Assembly: GCF_900157375.1 (NCBI RefSeq)
Contig: NZ_LT721901.1
Location: forward strand, 1 to 64,000
Source: Mycobacterium rhizamassiliense
Lineage (GTDB): Bacteria > Actinomycetota > Actinomycetes > Mycobacteriales > Mycobacteriaceae
Reading direction: 5' to 3'
Length of the DNA stretch: 64,000 nucleotides
Shown here: in pieces, positions 37,250 to 47,213 of the stretch
Position numbering within the stretch: the stretch's first letter is position 1
Layout of the letters: every line of letters starts with the position of its first letter
Made by a program: the position numbers and the translations under genes
Notes under the pieces: generated by a model
The model's input: the letters and a program-made list of their open reading frames with translations, nothing else
The model's database searches: none
Told to the model about the DNA's origin: nothing

Positions 37250-39646
37250 ATGACTGACAATTACGCAATGACAGTGCTGAAATCCGACGAACTGAACCTG
37301 ATCGACGAATACTGGCGCGCGGCCAACTACCTGTCGGTGGGCCAGATCTACTTGCTGGACAACCCGCTCCTGCAGGAACCACTGGAAGCCGAGCACGTCA
37401 AACCCCGATTGCTTGGACACTGGGGCACCACCCCGGGGCTCAACCTGATCTATACGCACCTCAACCGGATCATCCGCAAGCGCGATGCGAACGTCATCTA
37501 CATCACGGGACCCGGCCACGGCGGGCCGGGCCTGGTCGCCAACGCGTACCTGGAGGGAACCTACAGCGAGGTGTACACCGGGATCGGGGAGGATTCTGAA
37601 GGTATGCGGAAGTTGTTCCGCCAGTTTTCCTTTCCCGGCGGTATCCCCAGCCACGTGGCCCCGGAGACACCAGGCTCCATCCACGAGGGCGGCGAACTCG
37701 GTTACGCCCTGGTGCACGCCTACGGCGCTGCGTTCGACAATCCGGATCTGGTGGTGGCCTGTGTGATTGGCGACGGTGAAGCCGAAACCGGTCCGTTAGC
37801 CGCGAGCTGGCATTCGAATAAGTTCCTCAATCCGGTTACCGACGGGGCGGTCCTGCCGGTGCTGCATTTGAACGGGTACAAGATCGCCAACCCGACGGTG
37901 TTGGCGAGAATTCCTGCAGAGGAACTGGATTCACTCCTCCGCGGGTACGGCTACCTGCCGATCACCGTGGAAAGCGATGACCCGAAAGTTGCGCATCAGC
38001 TACTAGCGGCCGCGCTTGATGAGGCTTTCGACCTGATCGCGGCGATCCAGCAAGCCGCTCGCTATGACGGTGCCACACAGCGGCCAATGTGGCCGATGAT
38101 CGTGTTGCGTACTCCCAAGGGCTGGACGGGTCCGGCGATCGTCGACGGTCTACAGGTCGAGGGGACCTGGCGCTCCCACCAGGTTCCGCTCGCGGAGACG
38201 CGCACCAACCCAGAGCACCGAAAGCAGCTGGAGGAATGGCTGCGCAGTTACAACCCGGAGAGACTCTTCGACGAAGAAGGAGCACTGCGCGCCGACCTTC
38301 GAGCTCTGGCTCCCGTCGGCAACCGCAGAATGAGCGCCAACCCACACGCCAACGGCGGTCTATTGCTCCGCGACCTCGACATGCCAGACTTCGCCGACTA
38401 CGCAGTAACGGTTGCCGAGCCGGCTACCGAAACCGCTGAAGCAACAAAGGTCCTCGGCACCTTTCTGCGCGACATCATCGCCCGCAACGGCGACCGGTTC
38501 CGGCTGATGGGACCCGACGAGACCGCGTCCAATCGCCTGTCTGCGGTCTTCGAGACCACTGATCGCACATGGGCTGCTGAAACAATTGTTGGCGACGATC
38601 ACCTTGCCGCCGATGGCCGAGTGATGGAGGTGTTGTCCGAGCACCTCTGCCAGGGGTGGTTGGAAGGCTATCTCCTGACCGGTCGCCACGGTCTCTTCAA
38701 CTGCTATGAGGCATTCGTCCATATTGTGGACTCGATGGTCAACCAGCACATCAAGTGGCTGACTAGCAGCTCGCGCCTACCGTGGCGTCGTCCTATTGCC
38801 TCGCTCAATTACCTTCTCAGCTCACATGTCTGGCGCCAAGACCACAATGGCGCTTCGCATCAGGACCCCGGTTTCATCGACCACGTCGCGAATAAGCGAC
38901 CCGAGGTGGTGCGTGTGTACCTCCCACCGGACGCCAACACCCTGCTGTCGGTGGCCGAGCACTGCCTGCGCAGTCGCAATTACGTCAACGTCGTGGTCGC
39001 GGGCAAGCAGCCGGCGCTGACCTACCTGAACATGGACGACGCAGTCAAGCACTGCGCGCGCGGTCTCGGGATTTGGCAATGGGCGAGCAACACCACCGGC
39101 GAGCCCGATGTCGTGCTTGCCTGCGCGGGAGACGTTCCGACGCTGGAAACACTAGCCGCCGTGGACATTCTGCGTCGCGAACTACCGAATCTGCAGGTCC
39201 GACTAATCAATGTCGTGGACATCATGCGGCTCCTGCCTGATTCAGAGCATCCGCATGGTTTGTCCGACAGGGAATTTGACTCGCTTTTTCCGACGACCAC
39301 TCCGGTCATATTCGCCTACCACGGGTATCCATGGTTGATCCATCGGCTGACATATCGCAGGAACAACCATGCCCACTTCCACGTGCGGGGATTCAAGGAG
39401 CGCGGCACTACGACAACACCTTTCGACATGGTGATGCTCAATGACCTAGACCGGTTTCACCTTGTCATGGATGTCATCGACCGCGTCGACGGGCTGGGCG
39501 ATCATGCCGCTGAGCTTCGACAACGGATGGTCGACGCCCGACTCGATGCTCGTCGCTACACAAGGGAATTCGGCGAGGACGACCCGGCCATCGCAAGCTG
39601 GGCATGGGACCATCAGTATCAAGCCGCTAGTCTGACGGGCAACTAA
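37250..39646 (+). CDS. xfp: Xylulose-5-phosphate/fructose-6-phosphate phosphoketolase
   Basis: 798 residues from [20 protein letters not shown], a length typical of the family. An in-frame ATG at 37127 adds 41 residues of plausible coding sequence, so the N-terminus may be longer. Landmarks are [29 protein letters not shown], the ThDP-binding [20 protein letters not shown], and the C-terminal [20 protein letters not shown]. It splits xylulose-5-P or fructose-6-P with phosphate into acetyl-P and a shorter sugar phosphate, bypassing part of glycolysis and yielding acetyl groups without NADH. Two DosR-like boxes lie upstream, suggesting hypoxic induction. A broken paralogue is 3 kb away. Confidence 0.92.
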   Translation: MTDNYAMTVLKSDELNLIDEYWRAANYLSVGQIYLLDNPLLQEPLEAEHVKPRLLGHWGTTPGLNLIYTHLNRIIRKRDANVIYITGPGHGGPGLVANAYLEGTYSEVYTGIGEDSEGMRKLFRQFSFPGGIPSHVAPETPGSIHEGGELGYALVHAYGAAFDNPDLVVACVIGDGEAETGPLAASWHSNKFLNPVTDGAVLPVLHLNGYKIANPTVLARIPAEELDSLLRGYGYLPITVESDDPKVAHQLLAAALDEAFDLIAAIQQAARYDGATQRPMWPMIVLRTPKGWTGPAIVDGLQVEGTWRSHQVPLAETRTNPEHRKQLEEWLRSYNPERLFDEEGALRADLRALAPVGNRRMSANPHANGGLLLRDLDMPDFADYAVTVAEPATETAEATKVLGTFLRDIIARNGDRFRLMGPDETASNRLSAVFETTDRTWAAETIVGDDHLAADGRVMEVLSEHLCQGWLEGYLLTGRHGLFNCYEAFVHIVDSMVNQHIKWLTSSSRLPWRRPIASLNYLLSSHVWRQDHNGASHQDPGFIDHVANKRPEVVRVYLPPDANTLLSVAEHCLRSRNYVNVVVAGKQPALTYLNMDDAVKHCARGLGIWQWASNTTGEPDVVLACAGDVPTLETLAAVDILRRELPNLQVRLINVVDIMRLLPDSEHPHGLSDREFDSLFPTTTPVIFAYHGYPWLIHRLTYRRNNHAHFHVRGFKERGTTTTPFDMVMLNDLDRFHLVMDVIDRVDGLGDHAAELRQRMVDARLDARRYTREFGEDDPAIASWAWDHQYQAASLTGN

Positions 39647-39770
39647 ACGGAGTCGGTCGGTCGCCCGACACACGTCGCGAATCAATCGGTCAGGCGTGTC
39701 TGGTTATCGAGTGTTGGGCGGCTACTAGCGCGGCACGCACCGCCGGACCCAAACCGTCACTTGCCTGTGT

Positions 39771-39776
39771 CATAAT
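39771..39776 (+). promoter_or_regulatory. -10 element of a possible leaderless transcript
   Basis: CATAAT at 39771-39776 lies seven bases before the GTG at 39783. This spacing puts the transcription start at or next to the start codon, as in the many leaderless mycobacterial mRNAs. No ribosome binding site is visible before the GTG, which agrees. Confidence 0.5.
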
Positions 39777-39782
39777 GCAGGC

Positions 39783-41063
39783 GTGACGGTACGTGCCCGC
39801 GCCGCATCCGGATGGCGCATTCTGGGGCCGGGTTTCGTCACCGGGTCGTCCGACGACGACCCATCGGGCATTCAAACGTATAGCCAGACCGGTGCGCAGT
39901 TCGGCTACTCCCAGCTGTGGGTAGCAGCTTGGACCTACCCGTTCATGAGTGCGATCCAGGAGATTTGCGGGCGCATCGGCATGGTCACTGGCCGCGGCCT
40001 GGCTGCGGTGTTGCGCGAGCACTACTCGCGCCCGGTGCTCTATGTCGCCGTGTCGTTGCTGATGATCGCGAATGTCGTCAATGTCGGGGCCGACCTCGGC
40101 GCGATGGCGGCGACTGGGCAGCTGCTGATTCACTTGCCGTTTCTGGCTTGGCTGGCGGTGATAGTCGGGATCTCTTTGGCGCTACAAATTTTCGTGCCCT
40201 ACCCCGCTTACGCCCGGTTCCTGAAATATGCCTGTCTGAGCCTGCTGGCCTACGTCGCGGCGGCGTTCATCGTCCACCATCCGTGGTGGCCAACCGTCGC
40301 GGTCAGCGCGATCATTCCGCATGTCGAGTGGTCGGGCGCCTACGTGCTGAATATCGTCGCGCTACTGGGGACCACCATCACGCCCTACTGCTTCTTCTGG
40401 CAGGCCGACCAGGAGGCGGAGGAGGACTTCGCTCGCGGGCGGATGAAGTTCTACGGCGCGGGTGTGCCGGTGGTGCTCGGAAGCGACATCCGCAATATGC
40501 GCGCCGACACCGCTGTTGGGATGGGCTTCTCCAACGTCGTGCAGTTCTTCATCATCTTGACCTGTGCGTCCACCTTGCACGCAGCCGGCGTTTCGACCGT
40601 GGACACACCCGATCAGGCGGCCTTGGCGCTGCGGCCGCTCGCCGGTGATTTGGCCTTTCTGCTGTTCGCAATTGGGATCATCGGCGTCGGCTTCCTGTCC
40701 GTGCCCACGCTGGCCGGCTCGGCCTCCTACGCGCTATCGGAGGCGCTGGGCTGGAAGGCCGGCCTCGGCTACACGTTCCGCGAGGCTCGCGCGTTCTACG
40801 TGGTGATCGCCCTGGCAACGCTTGTAGGCGTGGGCCTGAACTTCGTAGGTATTCCCCCGTTTCGGTTGCTGTACTACGCCGCTGCGGTTAATGGCGTGCT
40901 GGCACCACCTTTGATGGCGATGATCACGTTGGTCGGTAATAACCGGGCAATCATGGGCCGCCATGTCAATAACTGGTTTGCTAACCTCACGGGCTGGGCG
41001 ATCGTCGTGATCATGGGCGTGTGCGCGCTGGCCTTGATCGGGTCGCTGATCGCCGACATGTAG
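39783..41063 (+). CDS. Nramp-related divalent metal transporter
   Basis: 426 residues with about 11 membrane segments. TM1 reads GFVTGSSDDDPSGIQTYSQT, aligned with the DPGN metal-site motif of Nramp but with DPSG instead. The TM6 region (ALLGTTITPYCFFWQADQ) lacks the Met-Pro-His metal-selecting motif of MntH-type transporters. It is therefore an Nramp-superfamily member outside classic Mn2+/Fe2+ carriers, and the substrate is uncertain; Mg2+ or another cation is possible. It stands alone, on the plus strand, 136 bp after phosphoketolase, with an apparent leaderless promoter. It should take up divalent cations across the plasma membrane. No DosR box was found. Confidence 0.8.
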   Translation: MTVRARAASGWRILGPGFVTGSSDDDPSGIQTYSQTGAQFGYSQLWVAAWTYPFMSAIQEICGRIGMVTGRGLAAVLREHYSRPVLYVAVSLLMIANVVNVGADLGAMAATGQLLIHLPFLAWLAVIVGISLALQIFVPYPAYARFLKYACLSLLAYVAAAFIVHHPWWPTVAVSAIIPHVEWSGAYVLNIVALLGTTITPYCFFWQADQEAEEDFARGRMKFYGAGVPVVLGSDIRNMRADTAVGMGFSNVVQFFIILTCASTLHAAGVSTVDTPDQAALALRPLAGDLAFLLFAIGIIGVGFLSVPTLAGSASYALSEALGWKAGLGYTFREARAFYVVIALATLVGVGLNFVGIPPFRLLYYAAAVNGVLAPPLMAMITLVGNNRAIMGRHVNNWFANLTGWAIVVIMGVCALALIGSLIADM

Positions 41064-41131
41064 GACGCGAGTGGCCGGGCGGCGTCGGCTTGGGCGCGGC
41101 GACCATGCGCTGTGCATTGGGCCGATGAGCA

Positions 41132-41159
41132 GCTTCTTCGTCCGACAGGACGAAGAAGC
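41132..41159. terminator. Perfect 12-bp hairpin after the Nramp gene
   Basis: GCTTCTTCGTCC (41132-41143) and GGACGAAGAAGC (41148-41159) are perfect inverted arms around GACA. The hairpin is 69 bp past the Nramp stop. There is no T-run, as is common for mycobacterial terminators. The neighbouring minus-strand gene ends at 41408, so it could serve both directions. Confidence 0.6.
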
Positions 41160-41407
41160 CGATAGCGACCCCGGCGTGCTGGACTTTCGATCATCGTCCT
41201 GGCCAGGCCGAGCCGCGTCGGCCCATAGGTATCTCGTCCGGACGGCTCAAAGGGTGCTTGACCCGAGCGGCGCTCTTGGCAAATTCATCTGTCGCACAGG
41301 GCAAGGCCGTTACATCGGCGAGGACGCGCAGCGATTGAGGCGAAGGTTAAAGCGGCTGCGGCAGGCTTCTGCGAGGTCGGCTGTGGTTGCCGGACGTACG
41401 GTCAACA

Positions 41408-41722
41408 TCACGATGGCCTTCCGTTCTTACGTGCGTTGCCCAGCGCCGACTGCGCGTCAGTCTCACGTCGAAGGTAGCCGTAGACCGTTTTTTTGAGCTC
41501 GTCGAGTCCGTCGAGCAGTCCCCGGCCTTCGATGATCCAGTCGTTGAATTCACAATGGCGTCGCGGCGGTTGTCGCGCATACCAGTCGGCCAGGTGCAGC
41601 TCGTAGCAGGAGTGCTCGACCACGAGCGCCCGCAGTGCCGGATCGGCAAGCAATGTCTGGTCTGAAACCGAAGACAGCAGCGCGGGCAAATTGACGAAAG
41701 CAGGCGGTGCAATGTGAGGCAT
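41408..41722 (-). CDS. Hypothetical protein
   Basis: 104 residues, MPHIAPPAFVNLPALLSSVS, with a helical body: LADPALRALVVEHSCYELHL, then ADWYARQPPRRHCEFNDWII, then GRGLLDGLDELKKTVYGYLR. Coding character is good, with Trp, Tyr and Cys at well-spaced positions. No domain was recognised and no strong RBS is visible. It is convergent with the Nramp gene, the hairpin at 41132-41159 lying between them, and is followed upstream by a PEP synthase remnant, so it may be the last gene of a disrupted operon. Confidence 0.55.
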   Translation of the reverse strand: MPHIAPPAFVNLPALLSSVSDQTLLADPALRALVVEHSCYELHLADWYARQPPRRHCEFNDWIIEGRGLLDGLDELKKTVYGYLRRETDAQSALGNARKNGRPS

Positions 41723-41939
41723 AGTCGATTAGTCCTACACGTTCGTCGGAGGCCGATTGCGGCCATTGCTCTAACTAAGATTTATGCAATCCGGCGACTG
41801 GCGCCATGGCCGAAAGTCCTTTCGCCTGAGCCGAAGGGCTCATGGTCGAAGCGTGTGCAGTATCCCCGCCGCCAATCATCGGTCGGCCCAGCGGTTGTGC
41901 CCCTTGCTGTCTTTTGGACTCGCGGTCACATCACAAATG

Positions 41940-42170
41940 GCGCACGGCAGCCCTTTGACGAAGCGGTTGAACCTGCGTTTGCGGCGCGACGAGCGGCTGA
42001 CCATGACGCTCTGCATCGACGCCAGATAGCTGCTCCGCATCAATACGAAGCCCGGTGGAACCGGAAGGTCGGTATCGACAGCTCACCCACGCTGTCGCCC
42101 TACCGCCGGCCTCCTCGGTATCGCGAATACGCAAAGTTGATATGTCCGAGACATAACCTCAAACAGTAGT
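41940..42170 (-). pseudogene. N-terminal remnant of a PEP synthase gene
   Basis: Minus-strand reading gives ISTLRIRDTEEAGGRATAWV, which parallels the start of the intact PEP synthase ([20 protein letters not shown]). A neighbouring frame gives VPPGFVLMRSSYLASM-like sequence against [16 protein letters not shown]. The two pieces are out of frame and nothing homologous follows. About 60 codons of a second ppsA copy remain. The original gene was probably oriented as the neighbouring Rv2004c-like gene is. Confidence 0.7.
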
Positions 42171-42195
42171 TTTCGATGACATGTCTACTCCTTGC

Positions 42196-43695
42196 CTAGA
42201 CTGCTCGGCGCCAGACAGAGTGAGCCGATAGCACTGAGAGGTCGCGTCCCCGCGAGGTGTCCACGCGGTATGCGTCGTCCCAGCGGTCGCTTTGGGTGGC
42301 TAATTCCACCGCGATCTCCGGAGTCACGTCGGAGTTCCCAGGCCGCCGCGCCCTTATTCTCTGTGCGGCCGTGTCAATCGTGGCCACGCACATGAGTTCC
42401 ACCATCACCGAGTGCGTTTCCGTCGCAAGGCACTGAGCGTGTGCACGCATTTGGGGATCACGCCAGGTAGCGTCGAGGATCACTGAGTGGCCCTTGCCTA
42501 AAAGCGCGCGGGCCCGGCGCAGCGTTACCTCATACACGGCCGTGACGTTGTCCGGGGTGTACAGTCCCGAGTTCATCACACCCGGATCTCCGTCGATCGC
42601 GCCCGATTCTCGTAGTTCTCGACGAACGTCATCGGTGGAGATGACCTGTGCTCCAACCTTTTCAGCAAGAGCCCGCGCGAGGGTGGACTTTCCGGTGCCC
42701 GGATTGCCACCGATCAGCGCTAGCCGAATGGCTCCGCTTTCCAGGTGCCGGAGCGCAATGTCCACATGCGCAGCGGCGTCGGCTTCAGCCTCCGTTTTTC
42801 CCTGCGACAGTCGCACGCAGTCAACCTTGGCTCTTACGACTGCACGGTACGCGATGTAGAAGTCTCGAAGTGACGGCGGTGCCGTGTCCGCCGAGTGTGC
42901 GACGTATTGTTCGAGGAAATACTCTCCAAGATCTTTGCGGCCCAGAAACTCTACGTCCATCGCAAGAAACGCGGCGTCATCGACGCGGTCGATGTAGCGG
43001 AGCTCGTCGTCGAATTCCAAGCAGTCGAGCAGAGCCGGTTCACCATCGACGCAAAAAATGTCGTCGGCGAGCAAGTCGCCATGGCCATCGACGATGTAAC
43101 CTCCTTCGATGCGACTCGAAAGCAAAGCCGCACGCCCCGAGATAAATTCGGTGACTAGATGCTCAATTTTCGATACAGACGGGCTCGATACACCCGAAAT
43201 CGTCTCGGCTGCATGCCTGTTCAATTCCGTCAGGTTCTCGTGCCAGCGTTGCTCGATCGCACTGAGTGTCCCCTGCTGACTGATTACCGGATCGCGCTCG
43301 GCTTGTTCGTGAAAGTCGGCCAGCACTTCGGCGATACGGTCGAGTAGTCGCTGGGCCGACTGGCCAGACCGGTCACCGGTCACTATGGACGCCAACCGGT
43401 CCTCATCGCGGTACCGTCGCATGACGACAATCGGTTCGGCTGGGCCGCCGGTGGGGTCGCTGAGGTGCGCGACTCCAAAGTAACTGTCGGGAGACAGCCG
43501 ACTGTTCAACTTGACTTCCCGAAAGCACGCGCGCTCACGCTGCTCGAGCGTGCGGAAGTCGAGAAAGTCAGTGAAGACTGGCTTTTTCGCCTTGAACGCT
43601 CGGTCGCCGACCAGCACAACCATGCCCGTATGAGTTTCGTGCACATCGACGTAAGGCACCGCAGTTGTTCTCGACTCAACGAGCCTGTTCGCCAT
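42196..43695 (-). CDS. Rv2004c-like protein: kinase-like N-domain plus P-loop ATPase
   Basis: 499 residues, the same size as M. tuberculosis Rv2004c. The N-terminal ~300 residues resemble aminoglycoside phosphotransferase-like kinases: VLVGDRAFKAKKPV, VVMRRYRDEDRL, and the catalytic-loop-like VDGHGDLLADDIF then ALLDCLEFDDELRYIDRVDD. The C-terminal ~170 residues are a P-loop kinase-like domain: Walker A GGNPGTGKST, VISTDDVRREL, SVILDATWRDPQM. Both halves seem complete. Its substrate is unknown. It lies 57 bp after a Rv2005c-like USP gene on the same strand, the same order as H37Rv, and shares its DosR box at 44703-44719. Confidence 0.9.
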   Translation of the reverse strand: MANRLVESRTTAVPYVDVHETHTGMVVLVGDRAFKAKKPVFTDFLDFRTLEQRERACFREVKLNSRLSPDSYFGVAHLSDPTGGPAEPIVVMRRYRDEDRLASIVTGDRSGQSAQRLLDRIAEVLADFHEQAERDPVISQQGTLSAIEQRWHENLTELNRHAAETISGVSSPSVSKIEHLVTEFISGRAALLSSRIEGGYIVDGHGDLLADDIFCVDGEPALLDCLEFDDELRYIDRVDDAAFLAMDVEFLGRKDLGEYFLEQYVAHSADTAPPSLRDFYIAYRAVVRAKVDCVRLSQGKTEAEADAAAHVDIALRHLESGAIRLALIGGNPGTGKSTLARALAEKVGAQVISTDDVRRELRESGAIDGDPGVMNSGLYTPDNVTAVYEVTLRRARALLGKGHSVILDATWRDPQMRAHAQCLATETHSVMVELMCVATIDTAAQRIRARRPGNSDVTPEIAVELATQSDRWDDAYRVDTSRGRDLSVLSAHSVWRRAV

Positions 43696-43752
43696 GACCG
43701 CCCCTTCGTAATTCGAAATCTGGTTGTCTTAGGTCGATTTCGCGGGGTCCAC

Positions 43753-44643
43753 TTAGACCGGCCGCGCCACGATCACAGGCACACGGACTGCGTGTACCAC
43801 CGCGTTGCTGACTGAGCCCAACAGCACGCCGGTCAAGCCGCCTCGGCCGTGGCTGCCCACCACCACCAGCTGCGCCGATTCAGACTGTTCGACCAACTCT
43901 CGAGCGGGGGACCGGTCACCGACAACGAGTCGATCAACTTTGACATCGGGATAGCGTTCTTGCCAGCCCGCTAGGCGTTCGTCCAGACTGCGCTCCGCTT
44001 CGGACTGTATCGCCGACCAGTCCAATCCAGGGAGGTCCAAATCCTCAACGGTGCGCCACGCGTGTAGCGCCTTCAGCACGACACCGCGACGCGACGCTTC
44101 TTCGAACGCAATGGCTGCCGCAAGTTCCGAGGCCGGCGAACCATCGATTCCCACCAGCACGGGCGCTTGCAGAGGGTGAGACATCAACGGGTCTTCGTCG
44201 CGGACGACGGCGACCGGACACTTCGCGCGCCGCACCACACCGGAGCTGACCGACCCGAGCACAACCCGGGCCATTGCGCCGCGTCCGTTATTGCCGACGA
44301 CGACCATCACTGCGTCCTCGGACAAATCGACCAGCGTGGGCACCGGAGGTGAAAGCAGCAGTTGGCTTGCGATGTCGATGCTGCGGCATGTCTTGGCGGC
44401 GTCTTCGGCGATCTTGACCGCTTCTTCAAGGACCCGGCGCCCGTCGTCTTCCTGCCATAGCGCAACTCCGGCCGGCATCGGTATCTGAGGATACGTGGGC
44501 ACGAATGTCTTGAGCATGTGGACAAGGGTCAGGGCGACGTTTCGCATAGCCGCGTCGCGCGCGGCCCAGCAGACGGCGAAATCCGATGCGGGCGACCCGT
44601 CGACGCCGACGACGATGCCGTAACGCTTTGTCGACAAAGACAT
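43753..44643 (-). CDS. Universal stress protein (Rv2005c-like)
   Basis: 296 residues beginning [20 protein letters not shown]. Two USP domains with ATP-loops [20 protein letters not shown] and [20 protein letters not shown]. It has the length and operon position of Rv2005c, followed 57 bp later by the Rv2004c-like gene. A DosR-like box lies 60-76 bp upstream. Sequence is close to the decayed USP at 6976-7905 (both have [18 protein letters not shown]), so those two may be sister copies. Confidence 0.9.
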   Translation of the reverse strand: MSLSTKRYGIVVGVDGSPASDFAVCWAARDAAMRNVALTLVHMLKTFVPTYPQIPMPAGVALWQEDDGRRVLEEAVKIAEDAAKTCRSIDIASQLLLSPPVPTLVDLSEDAVMVVVGNNGRGAMARVVLGSVSSGVVRRAKCPVAVVRDEDPLMSHPLQAPVLVGIDGSPASELAAAIAFEEASRRGVVLKALHAWRTVEDLDLPGLDWSAIQSEAERSLDERLAGWQERYPDVKVDRLVVGDRSPARELVEQSESAQLVVVGSHGRGGLTGVLLGSVSNAVVHAVRVPVIVARPV

Positions 44644-44702
44644 TTCGTTTCTCCCTTGTTTCCGGTAACCGAAACACTATTGGCCCGATAGTCGTCGGTC
44701 AT

Positions 44703-44719
44703 GAGGCTTTAGTCCCCAA
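44703..44719. promoter_or_regulatory. Candidate DosR box upstream of the USP-Rv2004c operon
   Basis: GAGGCTTTAGTCCCCAA matches one arm of the DosR palindrome exactly (TTTAGTCCCC). It is ~60 bp before the USP start at 44643, the usual distance. Confidence 0.6.
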
Positions 44720-44760
44720 CCACGTGGCCGTCAGACCTTGTTGGTTCCCCCGGGTGGCGG

Positions 44761-45669
44761 TTAGCGTCGCCGGGCTACAATCACGGGGATGCGGGCAGCA
44801 TGTGCAACGGCCGTACTGACTGATCCCAGCATCATCCCGGCGAATCCTCCGCGGCCGTGACTGCCGACAACTAGCAGCTGGGCTGACTTGGCCTCATCGA
44901 GCAGGTGATCGGCCGGATCGCCCCACATGATGCGGGGATGGACGGTGACGTCCGGAAAGCGTTCGCGCCAACCGGCCAGCCGCTCGGCGAGGTCTTTACT
45001 TGCGATCGATTGTTGCGCCGTCCATTCCATGCTCAACCCTTTTGACAGATCTGGATCTCTCCAAGCGTGTATGGCGACCAAGTCAACACGCCGGAATGAT
45101 GCCTCGTCGAACGCGATTTCGGTGGCTAATTCCGAGGCGGGCGAACCGTCGATACCGACCACTACTGGCCGCCCGGAGTCCTTCGACCCTGTTGGAGCCC
45201 CGTCGCCGATCACCGCGACTGGGCAGTGCGCATGATGGATCAGGCCCGTACTGACCGAGCCGAGCAGGACTCCACGCAGACGGTGCTGCCCGCGGCGTCC
45301 CACAACTACAAGTCGCGCCTCTTTGGACAGGCCGACAAGTGTCGGCACGGGCACTGAAAAGAAGAGCTCACTGTTAATTGCAGGACAGCCATTTTCGCGA
45401 GTACTTTCTTCGGCGATTTTGATCGCATCCGCGATGATCTTCCGGCCTGACCTTTCCAATGCCGGGTCTTCCTCGGCGGGCAGCGGCAGAGGGGCATTAG
45501 ACAAGAGCCATGGCGCCGGACCCCACGACGGTGTGACGACCACATGAACCACGGTGAGCGGCTCATTGCGCATCCTCGCCTCGCGCGCAGCCCACTGAAC
45601 AGCCCTCTTGGATGATCGAGACCCGTCGACGCCGACCAATACGCCCGAATTCACTTCGTGACTTGACAT
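44761..45669 (-). CDS. Universal stress protein (Rv1996-like)
   Basis: 302 residues beginning MSSHEVNSGVLVGVDGSRSS, with tandem USP domains. ATP-loops are [20 protein letters not shown] and [20 protein letters not shown]; the first departs from G-2X-G-9X-G by carrying RRGQHR. It lies 51 bp after the slipin gene on the same strand, likely co-transcribed with it. Of the same subgroup as the other ~295-residue USPs here. The HVVVTPSWGPAPWLLSNAPL stretch in domain 1 is longer than in its paralogues. Confidence 0.87.
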   Translation of the reverse strand: MSSHEVNSGVLVGVDGSRSSKRAVQWAAREARMRNEPLTVVHVVVTPSWGPAPWLLSNAPLPLPAEEDPALERSGRKIIADAIKIAEESTRENGCPAINSELFFSVPVPTLVGLSKEARLVVVGRRGQHRLRGVLLGSVSTGLIHHAHCPVAVIGDGAPTGSKDSGRPVVVGIDGSPASELATEIAFDEASFRRVDLVAIHAWRDPDLSKGLSMEWTAQQSIASKDLAERLAGWRERFPDVTVHPRIMWGDPADHLLDEAKSAQLLVVGSHGRGGFAGMMLGSVSTAVAHAARIPVIVARRR

Positions 45670-45720
45670 TTCGTTCCTACTCTCAGCTAAACGTACTCAA
45701 TCTGGGAAGCGCTACGGCGT

Positions 45721-46560
45721 TCAGTGCAAATTCGTGGCATGAGTGAGTAAGGGGTCGGACAGCCCGTTAGGCTGGCCGGACCTCGAGGCGGTCCGCTCGC
45801 GGTTCAGAAAGCCGGTGAGCTCTCCGATCGCGGTCATCAAAGGGGCGGGAAACACAATGGTGGTGTTTTTCTCCACCCCCAGTTCCGCCAGAGTCTGCAG
45901 ATTCCGCAGCTGTAATGCCAGCGGGTGCTGCATCATGGTGTCGGAAGCGTCGCCGAGCGCCGCCGCGGCGCGTGCTTCCCCCTCGGCAGCAATGATTTTG
46001 GCTCGCTTCTCACGCTCAGCCTCGGCCTCGCGGGCCATGGCGCGTTTCATGCTGTCTGGAAGCTGGATGTCCTTGAGTTCGACGAGGGTCACCTCCACGC
46101 CCCATTCCACGGTGGTGGTGTCCAGGATCTGGCGGATGCTGGCGTTGATCTTCTCCGTTTGGGCGAGGACCTCATCGAGGGAATGTTGTCCCACAACATT
46201 GCGCAGCGTCGTCTGCGCGATTTGATCTATTGCAGCACCGACGTTTTCGATCACCACGACCGATTTGCGGGCATCGACGACGCGGAAGTACGCGACTGCG
46301 GCGATGTCGACGCTGACGTTGTCGCGGGTGATGATGCCCTGCGATTGAATCGGCATGGTCACGATGCGCATCGAAACCCGCCACAGCCGGTCGATCACCG
46401 GGATGATCAGGCGCAGTCCCGGTTCGCGAACCGCGATTACCCGGCCGAGTCGGAAATGCACACCGCGCTGATACTGCTGCACCACCCGAATCGAGGCGGT
46501 CAGCAAGAGCAGCAGCGCCGCAACCGCGATACCCGTAAAAACTGTCATGTTGTGGCTCAT
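45721..46560 (-). CDS. SPFH/stomatin-like slipin
   Basis: 279 residues from [20 protein letters not shown], giving an N-terminal membrane anchor. The SPFH domain has [60 protein letters not shown] and [20 protein letters not shown]. It ends in a charged coiled-coil ([20 protein letters not shown]) and an Ala-rich region. Slipins oligomerise at membranes and organise microdomains or proteases. No NfeD partner is adjacent; a USP gene follows 51 bp downstream. Two DosR-like boxes ~100-130 bp upstream suggest it belongs to the dormancy response. The longer frame start at 46692 is unsupported. Confidence 0.87.
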   Translation of the reverse strand: MSHNMTVFTGIAVAALLLLLTASIRVVQQYQRGVHFRLGRVIAVREPGLRLIIPVIDRLWRVSMRIVTMPIQSQGIITRDNVSVDIAAVAYFRVVDARKSVVVIENVGAAIDQIAQTTLRNVVGQHSLDEVLAQTEKINASIRQILDTTTVEWGVEVTLVELKDIQLPDSMKRAMAREAEAEREKRAKIIAAEGEARAAAALGDASDTMMQHPLALQLRNLQTLAELGVEKNTTIVFPAPLMTAIGELTGFLNRERTASRSGQPNGLSDPLLTHATNLH

Positions 46561-46651
46561 CGACCATCCAATCTCCCTGTCGCCGTTACCAGTCGACGAC
46601 GGCATCCACTTCGTACGACTAAGAACTCTATGAGCCCGGTTACCGTCAGTC

Positions 46652-46692
46652 AGGAGCCAGAAGTCCCGATCCGCGCGGCCGAAAGGCCCCAT
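46652..46692. promoter_or_regulatory. Two candidate DosR boxes upstream of the slipin gene
   Basis: AGGAGCCAGAAGTCCCGAT (46652-46670) and CGGCCGAAAGGCCCCAT (46676-46692) resemble DosR sites; the first keeps the AAGTCCC arm. They lie between the fdxA stop and the slipin start, so the slipin-USP pair has its own regulated promoter. Confidence 0.5.
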
Positions 46693-46769
46693 TATCGAAA
46701 ACGACCAACCGGCGCCAGACCCGATGGAGCTTTCGCATCACTCAGCACACGAATCGCGAACTGGAACGA

Positions 46770-47114
46770 TCACTCGCTGGGTGCAGGCACCGCGGCTATC
46801 AACGGCGTGTCAACGCCGATTGGCCCCACACCGGCGGCACCACCCGGGCAGCCCAGGGGGGAACTGCGACCCGGGAGCACTTGGCTGAAGAAGCCAGCAT
46901 TGTCATCGAGGTGCTGTTGCTGGTCGTCGGGAAGATCGCCCTCCCAGTAAATCGCGTCGAGGCGGCAAATCGACTTGCAAGCCCCACAATCCACGCACTC
47001 GTCGGGGTTGATGTACATTGCCCGGGCACCCTCGTAGATGCAGTCGACTGGGCATTCCTGAACACAGGACTTATCCATCACATCTATGCACGCCGTGCCG
47101 ATCACATAGGTCAT
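46770..47114 (-). CDS. fdxA: Seven-iron ferredoxin FdxA (Rv2007c-like)
   Basis: 114 residues. It opens MTYVIGTACIDVMDKSCVQE, with iron-sulphur ligands in CIDVMDKSCVQECPVDC (3Fe-4S plus part of 4Fe-4S) and CVDCGACKSICRL (the 4Fe-4S set). The C-terminal tail AAGVGPIGVDTPLIAAVPAP matches M. tuberculosis FdxA. One oddity: the last cluster motif reads CKSICRLDAI where bacterial relatives have C..xCPVEAI, so a Pro next to the final Cys is replaced by Arg, as in Rv2007c. It carries electrons at low potential in the cytosol. A near-perfect DosR box lies 60 bp upstream, fitting the known DosR control of fdxA. Confidence 0.94.
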   Translation of the reverse strand: MTYVIGTACIDVMDKSCVQECPVDCIYEGARAMYINPDECVDCGACKSICRLDAIYWEGDLPDDQQQHLDDNAGFFSQVLPGRSSPLGCPGGAAGVGPIGVDTPLIAAVPAPSE

Positions 47115-47173
47115 AAGCCATGAAACTAGCGGACGCGGTTGGGGCCAGGTGCCTGCCGAATGTACTCATCATG

Positions 47174-47191
47174 GAGGGACCAAAGACCCTG
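47174..47191. promoter_or_regulatory. DosR box upstream of fdxA
   Basis: GAGGGACCAAAGACCCTG is a strong match to the DosR palindrome (GGGACC..AGACCC) and lies 60 bp before the fdxA start. Confidence 0.7.
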
Positions 47192-47213
47192 CAGCGCAAC
47201 GATGGGCGTCTTA

